Positions 6,843-15,663 of a stretch of DNA of 29,884 nt are shown one piece after another. Below the pieces are notes generated by a model. It saw only the letters and a list, made by a program, of their open reading frames with translations, ran no database searches and was not told where the DNA came from. The position numbers and the translations under genes are program-made. Origin of the DNA: a virus; IMG/VR virus record IMGVR_UViG_3300009702_000797, positions 1 to 29,884 of that record. One strand, written 5' to 3'. Within the stretch, counting starts at the first letter, position 1. Each line of letters opens with the position of its first letter.

Positions 6843-8884
6843 GATTCCTCCGTGTCTATGTCAGATACAGCTTTCAGAATTCCTCGTACATCCTGCACGG
6901 CTAAGGCGTGCAGTCTCTTCGCCGTCACTCTTGCGCGTATTTCTTCATCAATAGTGCCCGGAATCATGAGGTCAATGATCTGCACCGGCATCTTCGTTCC
7001 CATGCGATGCGCACGCGCTTCTGCCTGAGAACGCTCTATAGCCGACCAGGTCTGGCTGAAGAATACTTCCGTGGCTGTATATGTACTCTGTTCACTATTC
7101 CCTGGTTGATAGCCCAACAGATTCAAGCCCTCTCCCGCACACCGTGGATTCCCGACAAAGACGCGACATTTAGGATCATTGTTATATTTGTACACAGCTT
7201 CTTCGCGCTCTTTTTCACTGGTTTGTCCATGATAGCAGACATGGCCTATATCATGCGATGTCAGCGCCTCAGATATGGCTTCTATGTCTGGCACCCAACA
7301 GGCCCACACAATCATCTTCGCTTCTGGCAGTCTATCCTCGTCTAAAAGAATCTCATTCACCAGGGCTTCTATCTTCGGATTGAGACCTGGGATTATGCGC
7401 AATTCACCCGCAGCTAATGTTCGTCCATCTTCGTCCTTCACCGGATCTGTGCGATAATGGCCAGATGTAATCTGTGAAAGCCGCAGCAACCTGGTGAGTA
7501 TATTTTCTACAGATACAGTATCATCTTGTTCTATCAGGGTAGACAACTCCGCGACCAGTCTCTGTGCGACAGCATTGTACACACTACTTTGCGTCTTGGT
7601 CATAGAAACTTCGTGGATGGAATAAGTCTTATCTGGCAGATCGAGTCCGGCCTCTTTCTGGCTACACACGAAAGACATCCTTGCCAGTCGCTCATGTAGC
7701 AGAGGAATATTTCTATGCCGTAACAATTTCTCCACACCTCTACCGGTGCTCTTGTACACACCATAGAACTTGCGGAATCGTTCTCGACTCAAGAATCCTG
7801 ACGCGCCTTCTCCCAGATATTCGAGTTGGGACCATAAGTCATTCAGACTGTTCGCAACAGGTGTACCAGTCAATACCAATCTTTGCTGACCTGCGTCTCT
7901 CAGCGCATGTGCTGCCAAGGTGCGTTGAGCGCGTGCTCCTTTTATTTTATGCGATTCGTCTAGAACTATCAAGTCCCAAGGCACCATGTTCAATGCCTGT
8001 AAAGTGGTCGGCATGGAATCATATGACATGATGGCCACACCATATTTGCAGTCGCTTTCTTGTCTCACAACATCTCGCAGAATCTTAGTGCGAGACAGTG
8101 GACCACCACGCATGACCGCCACTTTCCCATCTTCGGTAGCGAAACGATGAAATTCAGTTCGCCAGTTTGCTCGCACTTGTCCTGGACATATAATGAGCAC
8201 TCTATAGAGCCCTTCTCTCTGTTCTTTGCGATACAAACCACGTGATTTGCGAGACGCTTCTAAGCACACCCTGGCGATCACAGTGTATGTCTTGCCTACA
8301 CCTTGTTCCATGAACAAAGCAAAGTATTCTTGTTCTAATGAAGCCAATAAGCCTACTCGTTGTGCACCAGTCATCTGCATGTCGGAGTCTGGATGCTCAT
8401 AGAAGTCGTCGGGCATGTCAGGAACAATGCGTTCATTGCTCCAGTCTCGCAGCACCTTGGCAGACACACTTGTGGCCAGAAAGCGAGTAAGAAGATACAG
8501 ATACATATTCTCTGCATGCTGGTCGTAGAACACAAGACGATTCGCTATCTCTGTTCCCTCATCTGTTCGTCTTGTATTCCAAGCGTGATGAAGAATAAGA
8601 GCAGACACATCTGTGCCTGCTATCTGAAGGCGCCCACCAGTCAATCGTTTGCACTCTGGCAGTCTGGAGGGCAATGCGACCTGCGCTGTGTAGGATGGAA
8701 GCAGCCTATCGTCAGAAGAAAACGGGCGCGCGACGAAGTTCGTGAAAGTGTCGTCCATTTCTAGAAATAGACGGTCGTTGTCTGATAAGTGTAGAGGTTC
8801 CAGCAGCTTCTTCGTCGCTGGACAAAGTGGCTGTATCACGTTCTCGCTCAGGCGATGCAATCTGGTTACAAGGGCATCGTTCAC
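6839..8884 (-). CDS. SNF2-family DNA helicase/translocase
   Basis: The product has 681 residues; start is GTG 8884, with GGAG 8 bases upstream and a strong promoter about 40 bases before. Superfamily 2 motifs appear in order: MTGAQRVG (Q/motif 0 region, about 171-178), GVGKT (Walker A, 195-199), LIVLDESHK (DEAH-type Walker B, 305-313), LVLTGTP (motif III, 336-342), VGNPRCAGEGLNL (motif V) and QAEARAHRMG (motif VI, about 620-629). This is the SNF2 arrangement found in many phage replication modules. The first 165 residues are not recognised. It probably moves along double-stranded DNA using ATP, in replication, recombination or displacement of bound proteins. It is the first gene after the promoter and heads the replication operon. 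Confidence 0.9.
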   Translation of the reverse strand: MNDALVTRLHRLSENVIQPLCPATKKLLEPLHLSDNDRLFLEMDDTFTNFVARPFSSDDRLLPSYTAQVALPSRLPECKRLTGGRLQIAGTDVSALILHHAWNTRRTDEGTEIANRLVFYDQHAENMYLYLLTRFLATSVSAKVLRDWSNERIVPDMPDDFYEHPDSDMQMTGAQRVGLLASLEQEYFALFMEQGVGKTYTVIARVCLEASRKSRGLYRKEQREGLYRVLIICPGQVRANWRTEFHRFATEDGKVAVMRGGPLSRTKILRDVVRQESDCKYGVAIMSYDSMPTTLQALNMVPWDLIVLDESHKIKGARAQRTLAAHALRDAGQQRLVLTGTPVANSLNDLWSQLEYLGEGASGFLSRERFRKFYGVYKSTGRGVEKLLRHRNIPLLHERLARMSFVCSQKEAGLDLPDKTYSIHEVSMTKTQSSVYNAVAQRLVAELSTLIEQDDTVSVENILTRLLRLSQITSGHYRTDPVKDEDGRTLAAGELRIIPGLNPKIEALVNEILLDEDRLPEAKMIVWACWVPDIEAISEALTSHDIGHVCYHGQTSEKEREEAVYKYNNDPKCRVFVGNPRCAGEGLNLLGYQPGNSEQSTYTATEVFFSQTWSAIERSQAEARAHRMGTKMPVQIIDLMIPGTIDEEIRARVTAKRLHALAVQDVRGILKAVSDIDTEES

Positions 8885-8904
8885 GGTAGTATCTCCGCAA
8901 GGAT

Positions 8905-8918
8905 CGGCGGTATCGCCG
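8905..8918 (-). promoter_or_regulatory. Small hairpin in the 5' leader of the replication operon
   Basis: CGGCG-GTAT-CGCCG is a perfect 5-bp inverted repeat with a 4-base loop. It begins just after the expected transcription start of the promoter at 8927-8955 and ends about 20 bases before the GTG of the helicase. It could be a leader hairpin or part of an operator. Confidence 0.35.
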
Positions 8919-8926
8919 TCCCCTAT

Positions 8927-8955
8927 AGTATAGCGTATAATAGGCTCTGTGTAAA
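8927..8955 (-). promoter_or_regulatory. Sigma-70-type promoter for the replication operon
   Basis: On the minus strand TTTACA (8955-8950) and TATACT (8932-8927) are separated by exactly 17 bases, one mismatch each from TTGACA and TATAAT. The expected start is near 8920, leaving a leader of about 35 bases before the GTG at 8884. It lies in one of the few real gaps in the window, between the last tail gene and the helicase, where an early promoter is expected. Confidence 0.75.
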
Positions 8956-8960
8956 GACGA

Positions 8961-8972
8961 CTACAATTGTAG
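8961..8972. promoter_or_regulatory. 12-bp perfect palindrome upstream of the replication promoter (candidate operator)
   Basis: CTACAATTGTAG reads the same on both strands and ends 5 bases upstream of the -35 box. The position suits a dimeric regulator, either repressor or activator. No regulator gene is visible in the window. Confidence 0.4.
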
Positions 8973-8985
8973 GGGAATAGGCCAC

Positions 8986-9951
8986 CTATAGGTCGTCATC
9001 TCCCGCTACTGCATTCAGCGCTTTCCAGACAACACCATCAGAAACATACAACCAATCATCTGTAATCTCGGTTCCCGGATCCCCCGCATTGCCATCTGTT
9101 ACAGCAACCATACACCATGGCCAATCCGCAGGTGCATAAGAAGCGATCATTTGTGCACGAGTCTTCTTAGGCACAGGGAATGGTTTCGTCAGAGCGTCTA
9201 GCACTATGCTCAAATTCGCTTCGTGTATCACACCCCAGCCTGGTACCGAAACGTCCAGAGCAGTGTCAATACCAGATACGTCGGTTCGTGTTCCTAGACC
9301 TGGCATGCTGGTGCCGAGTCCTGCGTTTGTTCCACTCATGGACCACCATCTAGTGGTAGGCCCTGCGCCTATTCCGCCGAGATCAGAGCTGTATGTGCCT
9401 ACACTTTGCAGACTCAATACAGACGCAAGAGAATAATTCCAGTCAGAATAGAGGGGAACATCTGTCGTCATATCCAGATAGTCTACTATTCTCAGAGGCT
9501 GCGTGTCTAGCATTTGGCGCACTAGAGAGAATTGTTGTCCTATCGCTGCATCCCAATTCCCCTGCCCGACTGAGATGCGATAGACATCCGCCGGCAGTAC
9601 TTGTTTAGGCACCACCACAGTTCCGAAATCAGAATCTGTGGATGTACCCGTGACGGCCACCCACTTGAATGAATCTGCGCTGAAGACATTTCCCGTTTGC
9701 CTCAATGGTATACTGCGCACGATCTGATGATCTCGAAATGTCGTGCCCCATACAGGATTCACGACCGCAGCTATGGCCCAAGGGCAAGAATTCGCAATGG
9801 GTAGTTTCGTCTCATCTGCATAGAACTGTAGGGGTATGGGATCTGAAAGAATCTGTTTGATCGCAGTCCAGTTGGCATTCAGAGCATTCTCGAATTGGGT
9901 CATGCCAGACACAATTCTTTTCATCTGTCCTAGTCTTTGCAGAGCAGCCAT
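8986..9951 (-). CDS. Tail tip or fibre protein (putative host-recognition protein)
   Basis: A 321-residue protein, last of the tail genes, starting at ATG 9951 one base after the stop of the hub gene. The first 40 residues are helical and could attach it to the tip. The middle is rich in Gly, Ser, Thr and aromatic residues without a recognised fold. Near the C-terminus are DWPWCMVAVTDGNAG, then DDWLYVSDGVVWKAL. This 'MV.VTD.......YVSDG..W..L' block is a common ending of phage tail fibre and tip proteins. Position and composition suggest receptor contact, but no enzymatic motif is seen. It is followed by the promoter region of the replication operon. Confidence 0.6.
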   Translation of the reverse strand: MAALQRLGQMKRIVSGMTQFENALNANWTAIKQILSDPIPLQFYADETKLPIANSCPWAIAAVVNPVWGTTFRDHQIVRSIPLRQTGNVFSADSFKWVAVTGTSTDSDFGTVVVPKQVLPADVYRISVGQGNWDAAIGQQFSLVRQMLDTQPLRIVDYLDMTTDVPLYSDWNYSLASVLSLQSVGTYSSDLGGIGAGPTTRWWSMSGTNAGLGTSMPGLGTRTDVSGIDTALDVSVPGWGVIHEANLSIVLDALTKPFPVPKKTRAQMIASYAPADWPWCMVAVTDGNAGDPGTEITDDWLYVSDGVVWKALNAVAGDDDL

Positions 9952-9952
9952 G

Positions 9953-12397
9953 TTACACTTCCGTCATGGTGATGGTGTGTGGTACGCCCAATAAGAACCC
10001 GCCATCAGGATTAGGACGTCTAGTCCGCAGGCGAACCTTGAAGGCAGCAGGCACAGTTGTAAAGTCTGCTAAGAGCTGAACCCGAGTGTAAGTGAAAGTT
10101 GTAACGCCAGACAATATCAAGTTCGCCCTTTTCAATACATCTGTTGTCGAAAGTATCTCTGCGAAGAAGGCGATGTCTGTGCCTGGTGTAGTCTCAGTCA
10201 CCGCAGAGTCATACGGCCGCATCCCCGCAGAATCAGGACTTCGTTCATTGGCCCAGTCCCAATTGAAGTCTATGTCTCCGCCTGCGGTTAGATAAGTATT
10301 TCGATTTCCTGGCAGTGTGCGATCTTCCACGGACATTGTTACGTCGAAGCCCGTTAGATTGCCTACAGGATATGGCACAATTGCGCGACCTAGAAGGCTG
10401 AGACTTCTAGAAGACACAGAAGAAACATCCAAACCCGCTACATTAGTCTTCCAGAAACTATTTCGATCTTGATCCATAGCGAAGTCAGATGCGGTGACTA
10501 ACTCGGCTGATTGCTTGAACATCAAGACGTCATCGTTTACACTGTGAGCTTCTCTTACATGCCCCAGCCTATCTCTCAACACGTCTTTCATCACTATAAT
10601 CGTCGCAGATTCAGCGACTAGATGCCTGAAGAACATAATCTCTCCGTTGATACTCGCTATGTATTGGCCAGATAACCACAAATCGTCACTCAGTGCTCCG
10701 CCAAACCTGTCTAGTAGATCGGACAAAGATACAGATGAACCACCATGGGGCTGAATGCGAATGTCTAACATCTCATCATCTGTTACTGCATCCACCAATT
10801 GAGCACCCGCTTGTCCGTCTATTCGTTGCACACCTTTCTGTACGAAGCTCGTATCGTCTGGGCTGTAATGAATACTTGCCTCGTCCACCGCTGTCTTCGA
10901 TCTCTGCCTTGGCACCACCACAAGAACTCGACCTTGGGCTAATGGATAAGGCAACTCTACCGGCTTGAAGGTCAAGTCCTGTCCAGGGGCTGCTGAGATG
11001 GGAGGAAGTTGACTGCCAGAATCCGCTAGTCCAGTAGAGTCAGACACTGAAAAGAAATCTGCTATTGCCGACACTTCTACAAGAGGTGTCTCGAAACTCT
11101 TCTGTATGTCTGTCACCCTGTATAAGACACTGCTGCCTGGGATCTGGAACACATGCCCAGGATCCATGCCTCTCAGAGTACGCCCTCCCCTGAAAGTAGT
11201 CGTCCTTGTGGAGATAACATCTTGCAACATTCTGACGTCTACAATGGCGCGCACTAGATCTGGATGTGTAACCGTACGGATTTCTCGTTCTTCGGTGCGT
11301 ATGAACCCTGGTTCGTTAGCACGATCATCGTCTTGTTGAAACGCATTCTTTCGATACGACCTCTTTTCGTCCGAGAACGCATACGATACACGATTCGGAA
11401 CGCGCTCTCTCAGTTGATTCGTCTTCTTTACCACACTGCTGGCGATGACGTCATCTGTCAACAAAGAAGAAGCAGGTATCCCAGATCTAACAGGAATAAC
11501 TGTCAACAGTTTCCCACTTCTCGTCAACATTAGATTCAAGTCTTGCAGCACATCAGAAATAATGTCTCCAACACTGCGTTCATCATCTACCAATATGTTG
11601 ACTGGTCGATGTTCATTTTCCAGAGTGATCCCAAGATTCTCGAATTCCGTAGCAGACACTAGACTCGGATTGATGTCTGCGCCATAAGGATAGGGAGCAG
11701 TCAGCAACATCATAACAAGATGCGCGGGATTGACCCCTGCTGATGTAGAGTCATCCAGCCAATCGTTGGATAGTGTCAATCCAGACCCACAAGTTCTAAC
11801 CGTGAGACGGAATTCGATCTGGGGCCACGTGCGTGTAGCGCCCAAATTCTTAGGACGCCACAATACAGAGCACATCAACGGCCAACGAGAGAAAATGCCG
11901 AGCCTTGTAGACGCTCCGAGAAAGTTTACAGGGCCCTGATTCTGTTGTCCCCAATGTATCTCTATGATGCCCTGTCCGGGTATTGTGACTACACTGCCTG
12001 ATGGTGTATTGAATCCACTGGTCGTATCGTTGACTATGGGATTGTCTCCAAGTTCAACACCCCACCTTTGTTTTCCGTTCACCCAGATAGCATCTATCTC
12101 ATATCCGGGGCCTAGAGACAAGATCTGCCAGGCAGATTCTTTGAAGTGTTTGGTACCTGCTCCGCCTCTTGCTCCTTTCCCTTTACCAGAACCAGAAGTC
12201 ACTTGCAGATCGCCTGCCCAACCAAAGCTCCCACCGACTCTACGTGTACCGAATACCCTGGGTATGACCGAGCCTCTTTCTGATAGATTAGTCGGTCTGT
12301 TGTCTCGTATGAGAGCCTGTTCCTTAGGCTTCTGTATGACAGAAGCAAGCGCTCCAGCACCTACGGACAATACAGCAGATAAGGCTATTTCGGCCAC
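9953..12397 (-). CDS. Large central tail hub / tail tip protein (GTA gp15- or J-like)
   Basis: Start set at GTG 12397 (814 residues), because CTGGAG stands 7-8 bases before it and the overlap with the peptidase gene is then 13 bases; an ATG at 12448 would give 831 residues with a 64-base overlap. The N-terminus is hydrophobic (about 12 to 25) and is followed by LSERGSVIPRVFGTRRVGG, the block typical of hub proteins of the lambda J and gene-transfer-agent type ('.E.G..iP.vyG..rv.G'). Gly- and Lys-rich turns follow, then a long beta-rich body with a phage-tail-hub-like middle (ERSVGDIISDVLQDLNL, GKLLTVIPVRSG). It would close the tube end and carry the tip or fibre protein encoded next. The C-terminal 300 residues may bind receptor or saccharide. 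Confidence 0.8.
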   Translation of the reverse strand: MAEIALSAVLSVGAGALASVIQKPKEQALIRDNRPTNLSERGSVIPRVFGTRRVGGSFGWAGDLQVTSGSGKGKGARGGAGTKHFKESAWQILSLGPGYEIDAIWVNGKQRWGVELGDNPIVNDTTSGFNTPSGSVVTIPGQGIIEIHWGQQNQGPVNFLGASTRLGIFSRWPLMCSVLWRPKNLGATRTWPQIEFRLTVRTCGSGLTLSNDWLDDSTSAGVNPAHLVMMLLTAPYPYGADINPSLVSATEFENLGITLENEHRPVNILVDDERSVGDIISDVLQDLNLMLTRSGKLLTVIPVRSGIPASSLLTDDVIASSVVKKTNQLRERVPNRVSYAFSDEKRSYRKNAFQQDDDRANEPGFIRTEEREIRTVTHPDLVRAIVDVRMLQDVISTRTTTFRGGRTLRGMDPGHVFQIPGSSVLYRVTDIQKSFETPLVEVSAIADFFSVSDSTGLADSGSQLPPISAAPGQDLTFKPVELPYPLAQGRVLVVVPRQRSKTAVDEASIHYSPDDTSFVQKGVQRIDGQAGAQLVDAVTDDEMLDIRIQPHGGSSVSLSDLLDRFGGALSDDLWLSGQYIASINGEIMFFRHLVAESATIIVMKDVLRDRLGHVREAHSVNDDVLMFKQSAELVTASDFAMDQDRNSFWKTNVAGLDVSSVSSRSLSLLGRAIVPYPVGNLTGFDVTMSVEDRTLPGNRNTYLTAGGDIDFNWDWANERSPDSAGMRPYDSAVTETTPGTDIAFFAEILSTTDVLKRANLILSGVTTFTYTRVQLLADFTTVPAAFKVRLRTRRPNPDGGFLLGVPHTITMTEV

Positions 12398-12843
12398 AGT
12401 ATTCTCCAGATTCTGTCTAGCTCTAGAGTTCGCAATGGAGTACAACACACTCCAATATCATTGGTAGAATGCCAAGCCATGCCTTTACGCACATCTGCGA
12501 TCATCAAGTGACTGGGCGAGATTGAAGACTCCTGAATCAACACGATGTCTGTAGGCACCAAGTCTTGCCAAGATATGCAGCGAATAGTCTTCAGAGGCCA
12601 GCGATCGTGCAAGATCTGGGACATCTTTGCCACATTCTTAGAAGTATGAAATGCAGTGTCCGGAGGAAGAGCAGGGATTCTGCTCAAATGCTTGGTCGAC
12701 AATCCCAAATATTCGTCCACGACCGCGCCCACGAATTGAAGGCAATCGACGCCTACACCTGGAGTGCACTGAGAAGGTTTGTAGGGTGTGTTCTTCCATC
12801 TGTGGACTGCGCGTATGAATCGAAGTTGGTCTTGTCTACACAC
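12385..12843 (-). CDS. Tail-associated NlpC/P60-type cell-wall peptidase
   Basis: GTG 12843 (152 residues) is preferred: GAAGGTGAG lies just upstream and the overlap with the preceding stop is 8 bases. A TTG at 12861 in the same frame would add six residues. VDCLQFVGAVVDEYLG carries the nucleophile Cys (C34) in the NlpC/P60 D-C-x-x-F-V context, and PSHLMIAD carries the catalytic His (H112). The length is typical of the tail peptidases encoded between the two hub genes in gene transfer agents and related siphophages. The enzyme would cleave peptide stems of peptidoglycan during DNA entry. Planctomycetes have thin peptidoglycan, so such an enzyme is not at odds with that host. Confidence 0.85.
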   Translation of the reverse strand: MCRQDQLRFIRAVHRWKNTPYKPSQCTPGVGVDCLQFVGAVVDEYLGLSTKHLSRIPALPPDTAFHTSKNVAKMSQILHDRWPLKTIRCISWQDLVPTDIVLIQESSISPSHLMIADVRKGMAWHSTNDIGVCCTPLRTLELDRIWRILWPK

Positions 12844-13705
12844 TGCTCTCACCTTCTTCAATCAACGGATTGTGATTGGGCGTACCGATGCCTAAACCAT
12901 TGAAGTGTATTTCATTCTGAAACCGCCTACAATCCGCAATAGTGTGACGACATCCAGGAAATACAGATACGATTTGTCCCACCCAAGATGCAGGAGGCTC
13001 TTCTTGAAGAAGCAGTTGTTCTTGCTCTACAGCGGAATTGTAGTGACGGACTCGTATGCTGACACCGTCTCTTACCAACTGTCCCGTAGAATACAGATCA
13101 GCGACATTGGTTGTTCCACCATTCTGAGTCAATGAATCCGTCAAGCCGGCTACCCTGACTACAGTATTGGGTTGGCCAAGTCCCCATAGTGTCATGATAC
13201 CCGTGCGCTCTTGCGAAACAAGATCGTACATGCAACCGATAGCATGCCCGAACTTATTCTGGCAGAACTCAGACAGGACCATAACAGCAGGAGCATCTAG
13301 TTCGGAGCGCAGATCTTCTACTTCTATCTCTAACACGCCAGGTGCGCTGAGACTATCCGAAGAAATAGACTTAGCATATCCGAAAAGAAACACTCTTCTA
13401 ACAGTGCCTGTCAAAGTCAAGTCCGACTCTTCAATCAACACAGAGACTGTTTGTCCCGGACTATCCAAGAAAGGCGACAATTCTGCGCGAGTAGCCACTC
13501 GAATGGTAGCGGAGTCTGGAGATATCCCTGCTTTCTGTCGTCCCAACATCACTTCCATTTTAGGCTCTGCGATAAACAGATCTGAATCTACTGTCAAATC
13601 CGCATTTGATCGCACCAATCGAAGAGTCTGTGTGGGTTCTCCCCATGTGAATGTCACCAGCGCAACCGGCTGGCTTGCGGGTATAACATCCAGTTGAGTG
13701 CTCAT
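12836..13705 (-). CDS. Tail hub protein of the DUF2163 / phage BR0599 type
   Basis: Here the 289-residue protein starts at ATG 13705, sharing ATGA with the stop of the upstream gene. The N-terminal two thirds is beta-rich. Then come CQNKFGHAIGC (about 148-158) and, near the end, FPGCRHTIADCRRFQN and HFNGLG. Two cysteine pairs and a closing 'GC....C..F.N..nF.G' are hallmarks of the DUF2163/BR0599 family. In gene transfer agents the equivalent protein forms the ring joining the distal tail protein to the central hub, and its four cysteines bind an iron-sulphur cluster. The four cysteines here are compatible with that. The gene order fits the family exactly. Confidence 0.8.
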   Translation of the reverse strand: MSTQLDVIPASQPVALVTFTWGEPTQTLRLVRSNADLTVDSDLFIAEPKMEVMLGRQKAGISPDSATIRVATRAELSPFLDSPGQTVSVLIEESDLTLTGTVRRVFLFGYAKSISSDSLSAPGVLEIEVEDLRSELDAPAVMVLSEFCQNKFGHAIGCMYDLVSQERTGIMTLWGLGQPNTVVRVAGLTDSLTQNGGTTNVADLYSTGQLVRDGVSIRVRHYNSAVEQEQLLLQEEPPASWVGQIVSVFPGCRHTIADCRRFQNEIHFNGLGIGTPNHNPLIEEGESSV

Positions 13706-15663
13706 GAAAGACTCGTATAGATTGTAGGCAACATAGTATTCACAACAGAGTCAGCAGACACATCTATTTCACCCACCGCTAAGTCTCCAGAGTTGAATGT
13801 CAACATAGCTCCATTCATGTCGCTGACGGCAGTAGCCCAAGCGGAAGGAGTTGCCTGGAATGTTTCACTTCCGAAACTCAACCCTATGAAATGTCCCATG
13901 ATTTGTCTGCCTGCTATGGATGCTTTGGTGGCAGTGCTGGGGAGAGTGCCGAATCCGTCGCCCATGCCTATGATGTGTGCTTCTCCGAACGTGATGGCAA
14001 ATGGAAACGCAGTCCACAACATGTTATTTGCTGCGCTGTATGCAATATCATAATCAGTGGTGCCGCTGCCGAGACCAACTGCTGCTATATCTGCCGCCAC
14101 CTTGTCCGCGTCTAGAGTCAGCGCTGTGACTACAGCTCCTCCGAACACAGCGACCACGCCTACTTCTTTCAGAAATGGTTGCCCAGGTATACGAAGTCTT
14201 TCTACCAGATCCGCGAGCAAAGCCTTCTGCTCCAGCAGTCCACTGGCTCCGATGCTAGCCGTGTTGTCAATCATGAACACTACAGCGCCAGCCGGATGCA
14301 GAAAGTTGCTGTTATCTCCGCATATGGAGAAAGCACCAAATATGCCTCCTAGGGCTATGTCTGCAATCGGGATGGAAACACTCTTTTCTTCGAGGACTTC
14401 TACGAATGACACATCTGTATGCCAATGCTCGTCCGTAGACCACACTTCTTCTAAAACATCTTCTTCGAATCGCACAAGATAAGCGAAACAAGTACGAATC
14501 ACTGTGTTGAAGCCCGGTAAAGAGCCAACTACTGTGATCACATTACCTACTTTAGATGTGATATCGTAGAAGAAAGTTCCGGATGTCGTCTGAACTGCGA
14601 TCTTGGTGTATCTGGTGAAGTCTTCATCTATCAGATCTATGAATTGACTGCCTGCTTCAAGAGTAATCTGTGTGCCAGACATAGATACAGGAATGAAGTC
14701 GTTAGTGGGAGAAAGAATCCAGAATGGCAACGTTCGCCCTGCCGCACCATCGAACAACTGGCGTAGTTTCAATCCATCAGAGCGATTGAAGAACGTAAAC
14801 GATGTAGAAGTGCGCACCTTAGAACGAGTGCCCCGAATGTTGTACACACTTGTTAGACCAATATCTATTGTTTGTATTGGCCGGGTCACGCCGACACCTT
14901 CTTGAGTAAAGTCAGACTGTAGATCAAGAATGGGGCTGCCGTCTAACAAAGTGAACCCAGGAAAGACAGAAAAGGCAGTGAGAGGATCTAGAGCTTGCGG
15001 ACCTACGGATTGATGGACTGTCAATGTCACTTCAGATACAGATTGTGTTATCAACTGTAGATCTGTATCCGATAGCGGATCACATTCTATCATCGGGACA
15101 ATCAATAGATCTGACCGTACAATTATGTCGCCTTCTTCGTGAACAACAGATGTCAGAACAGTTGCGATGTCTAGGCCCACATGAGTTTGTTGTCCTACTT
15201 GTGTGATAGCAGATACTCTGGCGAACTCGAAGGATTCTGCTCTTTCTTTGCCCTTCTCCCATTTCACCAGTGCCACCCATTGTCCTATCTGTAATCGTCG
15301 TGTCAGATGTAGATTCAGTGTAAGCGCAAGAGTATTCGCGTCTACGCGCTTCGCAGGCAATTTGTCGTTCCACAAAGGAAACACAAAGTTGGTTGTAGTG
15401 AATCTGTGAGATTGATTCAACAACACACCTATCGTGTCATCGAACATGGCTTTGAACGTAGTCTCTACACTGAGATATGGTTTCGCTAAACGACTGAACC
15501 TTTGTTCAGATTGTGTGCGCGCTGACAACAAATCTGTCGACCATCTGGTTGTCACTACTTGTCCTTCATCTCCTGAAGGACGAGGCATGACCATAAGAGC
15601 CCACAATTCTCCCGCAGAAGGGAATTGGTCAGCAGCAATAATGTCAGAGGCGATCACAGTCAT
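13702..15663 (-). CDS. Distal tail protein with C-terminal von Willebrand factor A domain
   Basis: This 653-residue protein starts at ATG 15663, sharing ATGA with the tape measure stop. Residues 1-430 are beta-rich and, by position after the tape measure and before the DUF2163 hub, should be the distal tail (Dit-like) ring protein; phrases such as RTSTSFTFFNRSDGLKLR and TLPFWILSPTNDF are typical of that group. Residues 458-653 look like a vWA domain: VVFMIDNTASIG (D466, T468, S470, the DxSxS-type MIDAS), VGVVAVFGG, LTLDADKVAADIAAV, SGTTDYD (T536, D537) and IIGMGDG (D569). vWA domains bind ligands through a metal ion. Probable job: extra contacts at the tail tip, to host surface or other tail proteins. 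The fusion is uncommon in Dit proteins as far as I know. Confidence 0.8.
   Translation of the reverse strand: MTVIASDIIAADQFPSAGELWALMVMPRPSGDEGQVVTTRWSTDLLSARTQSEQRFSRLAKPYLSVETTFKAMFDDTIGVLLNQSHRFTTTNFVFPLWNDKLPAKRVDANTLALTLNLHLTRRLQIGQWVALVKWEKGKERAESFEFARVSAITQVGQQTHVGLDIATVLTSVVHEEGDIIVRSDLLIVPMIECDPLSDTDLQLITQSVSEVTLTVHQSVGPQALDPLTAFSVFPGFTLLDGSPILDLQSDFTQEGVGVTRPIQTIDIGLTSVYNIRGTRSKVRTSTSFTFFNRSDGLKLRQLFDGAAGRTLPFWILSPTNDFIPVSMSGTQITLEAGSQFIDLIDEDFTRYTKIAVQTTSGTFFYDITSKVGNVITVVGSLPGFNTVIRTCFAYLVRFEEDVLEEVWSTDEHWHTDVSFVEVLEEKSVSIPIADIALGGIFGAFSICGDNSNFLHPAGAVVFMIDNTASIGASGLLEQKALLADLVERLRIPGQPFLKEVGVVAVFGGAVVTALTLDADKVAADIAAVGLGSGTTDYDIAYSAANNMLWTAFPFAITFGEAHIIGMGDGFGTLPSTATKASIAGRQIMGHFIGLSFGSETFQATPSAWATAVSDMNGAMLTFNSGDLAVGEIDVSADSVVNTMLPTIYTSLS

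Noticed and set aside
8956-8998. GACGAC/GTCGTC outer inverted repeat around the palindrome as a terminator of the tail operon.
   Set aside because: Only 6 bp pair across a loop of about 30 bases and no stable U-tract follows; the signal is too weak to call.
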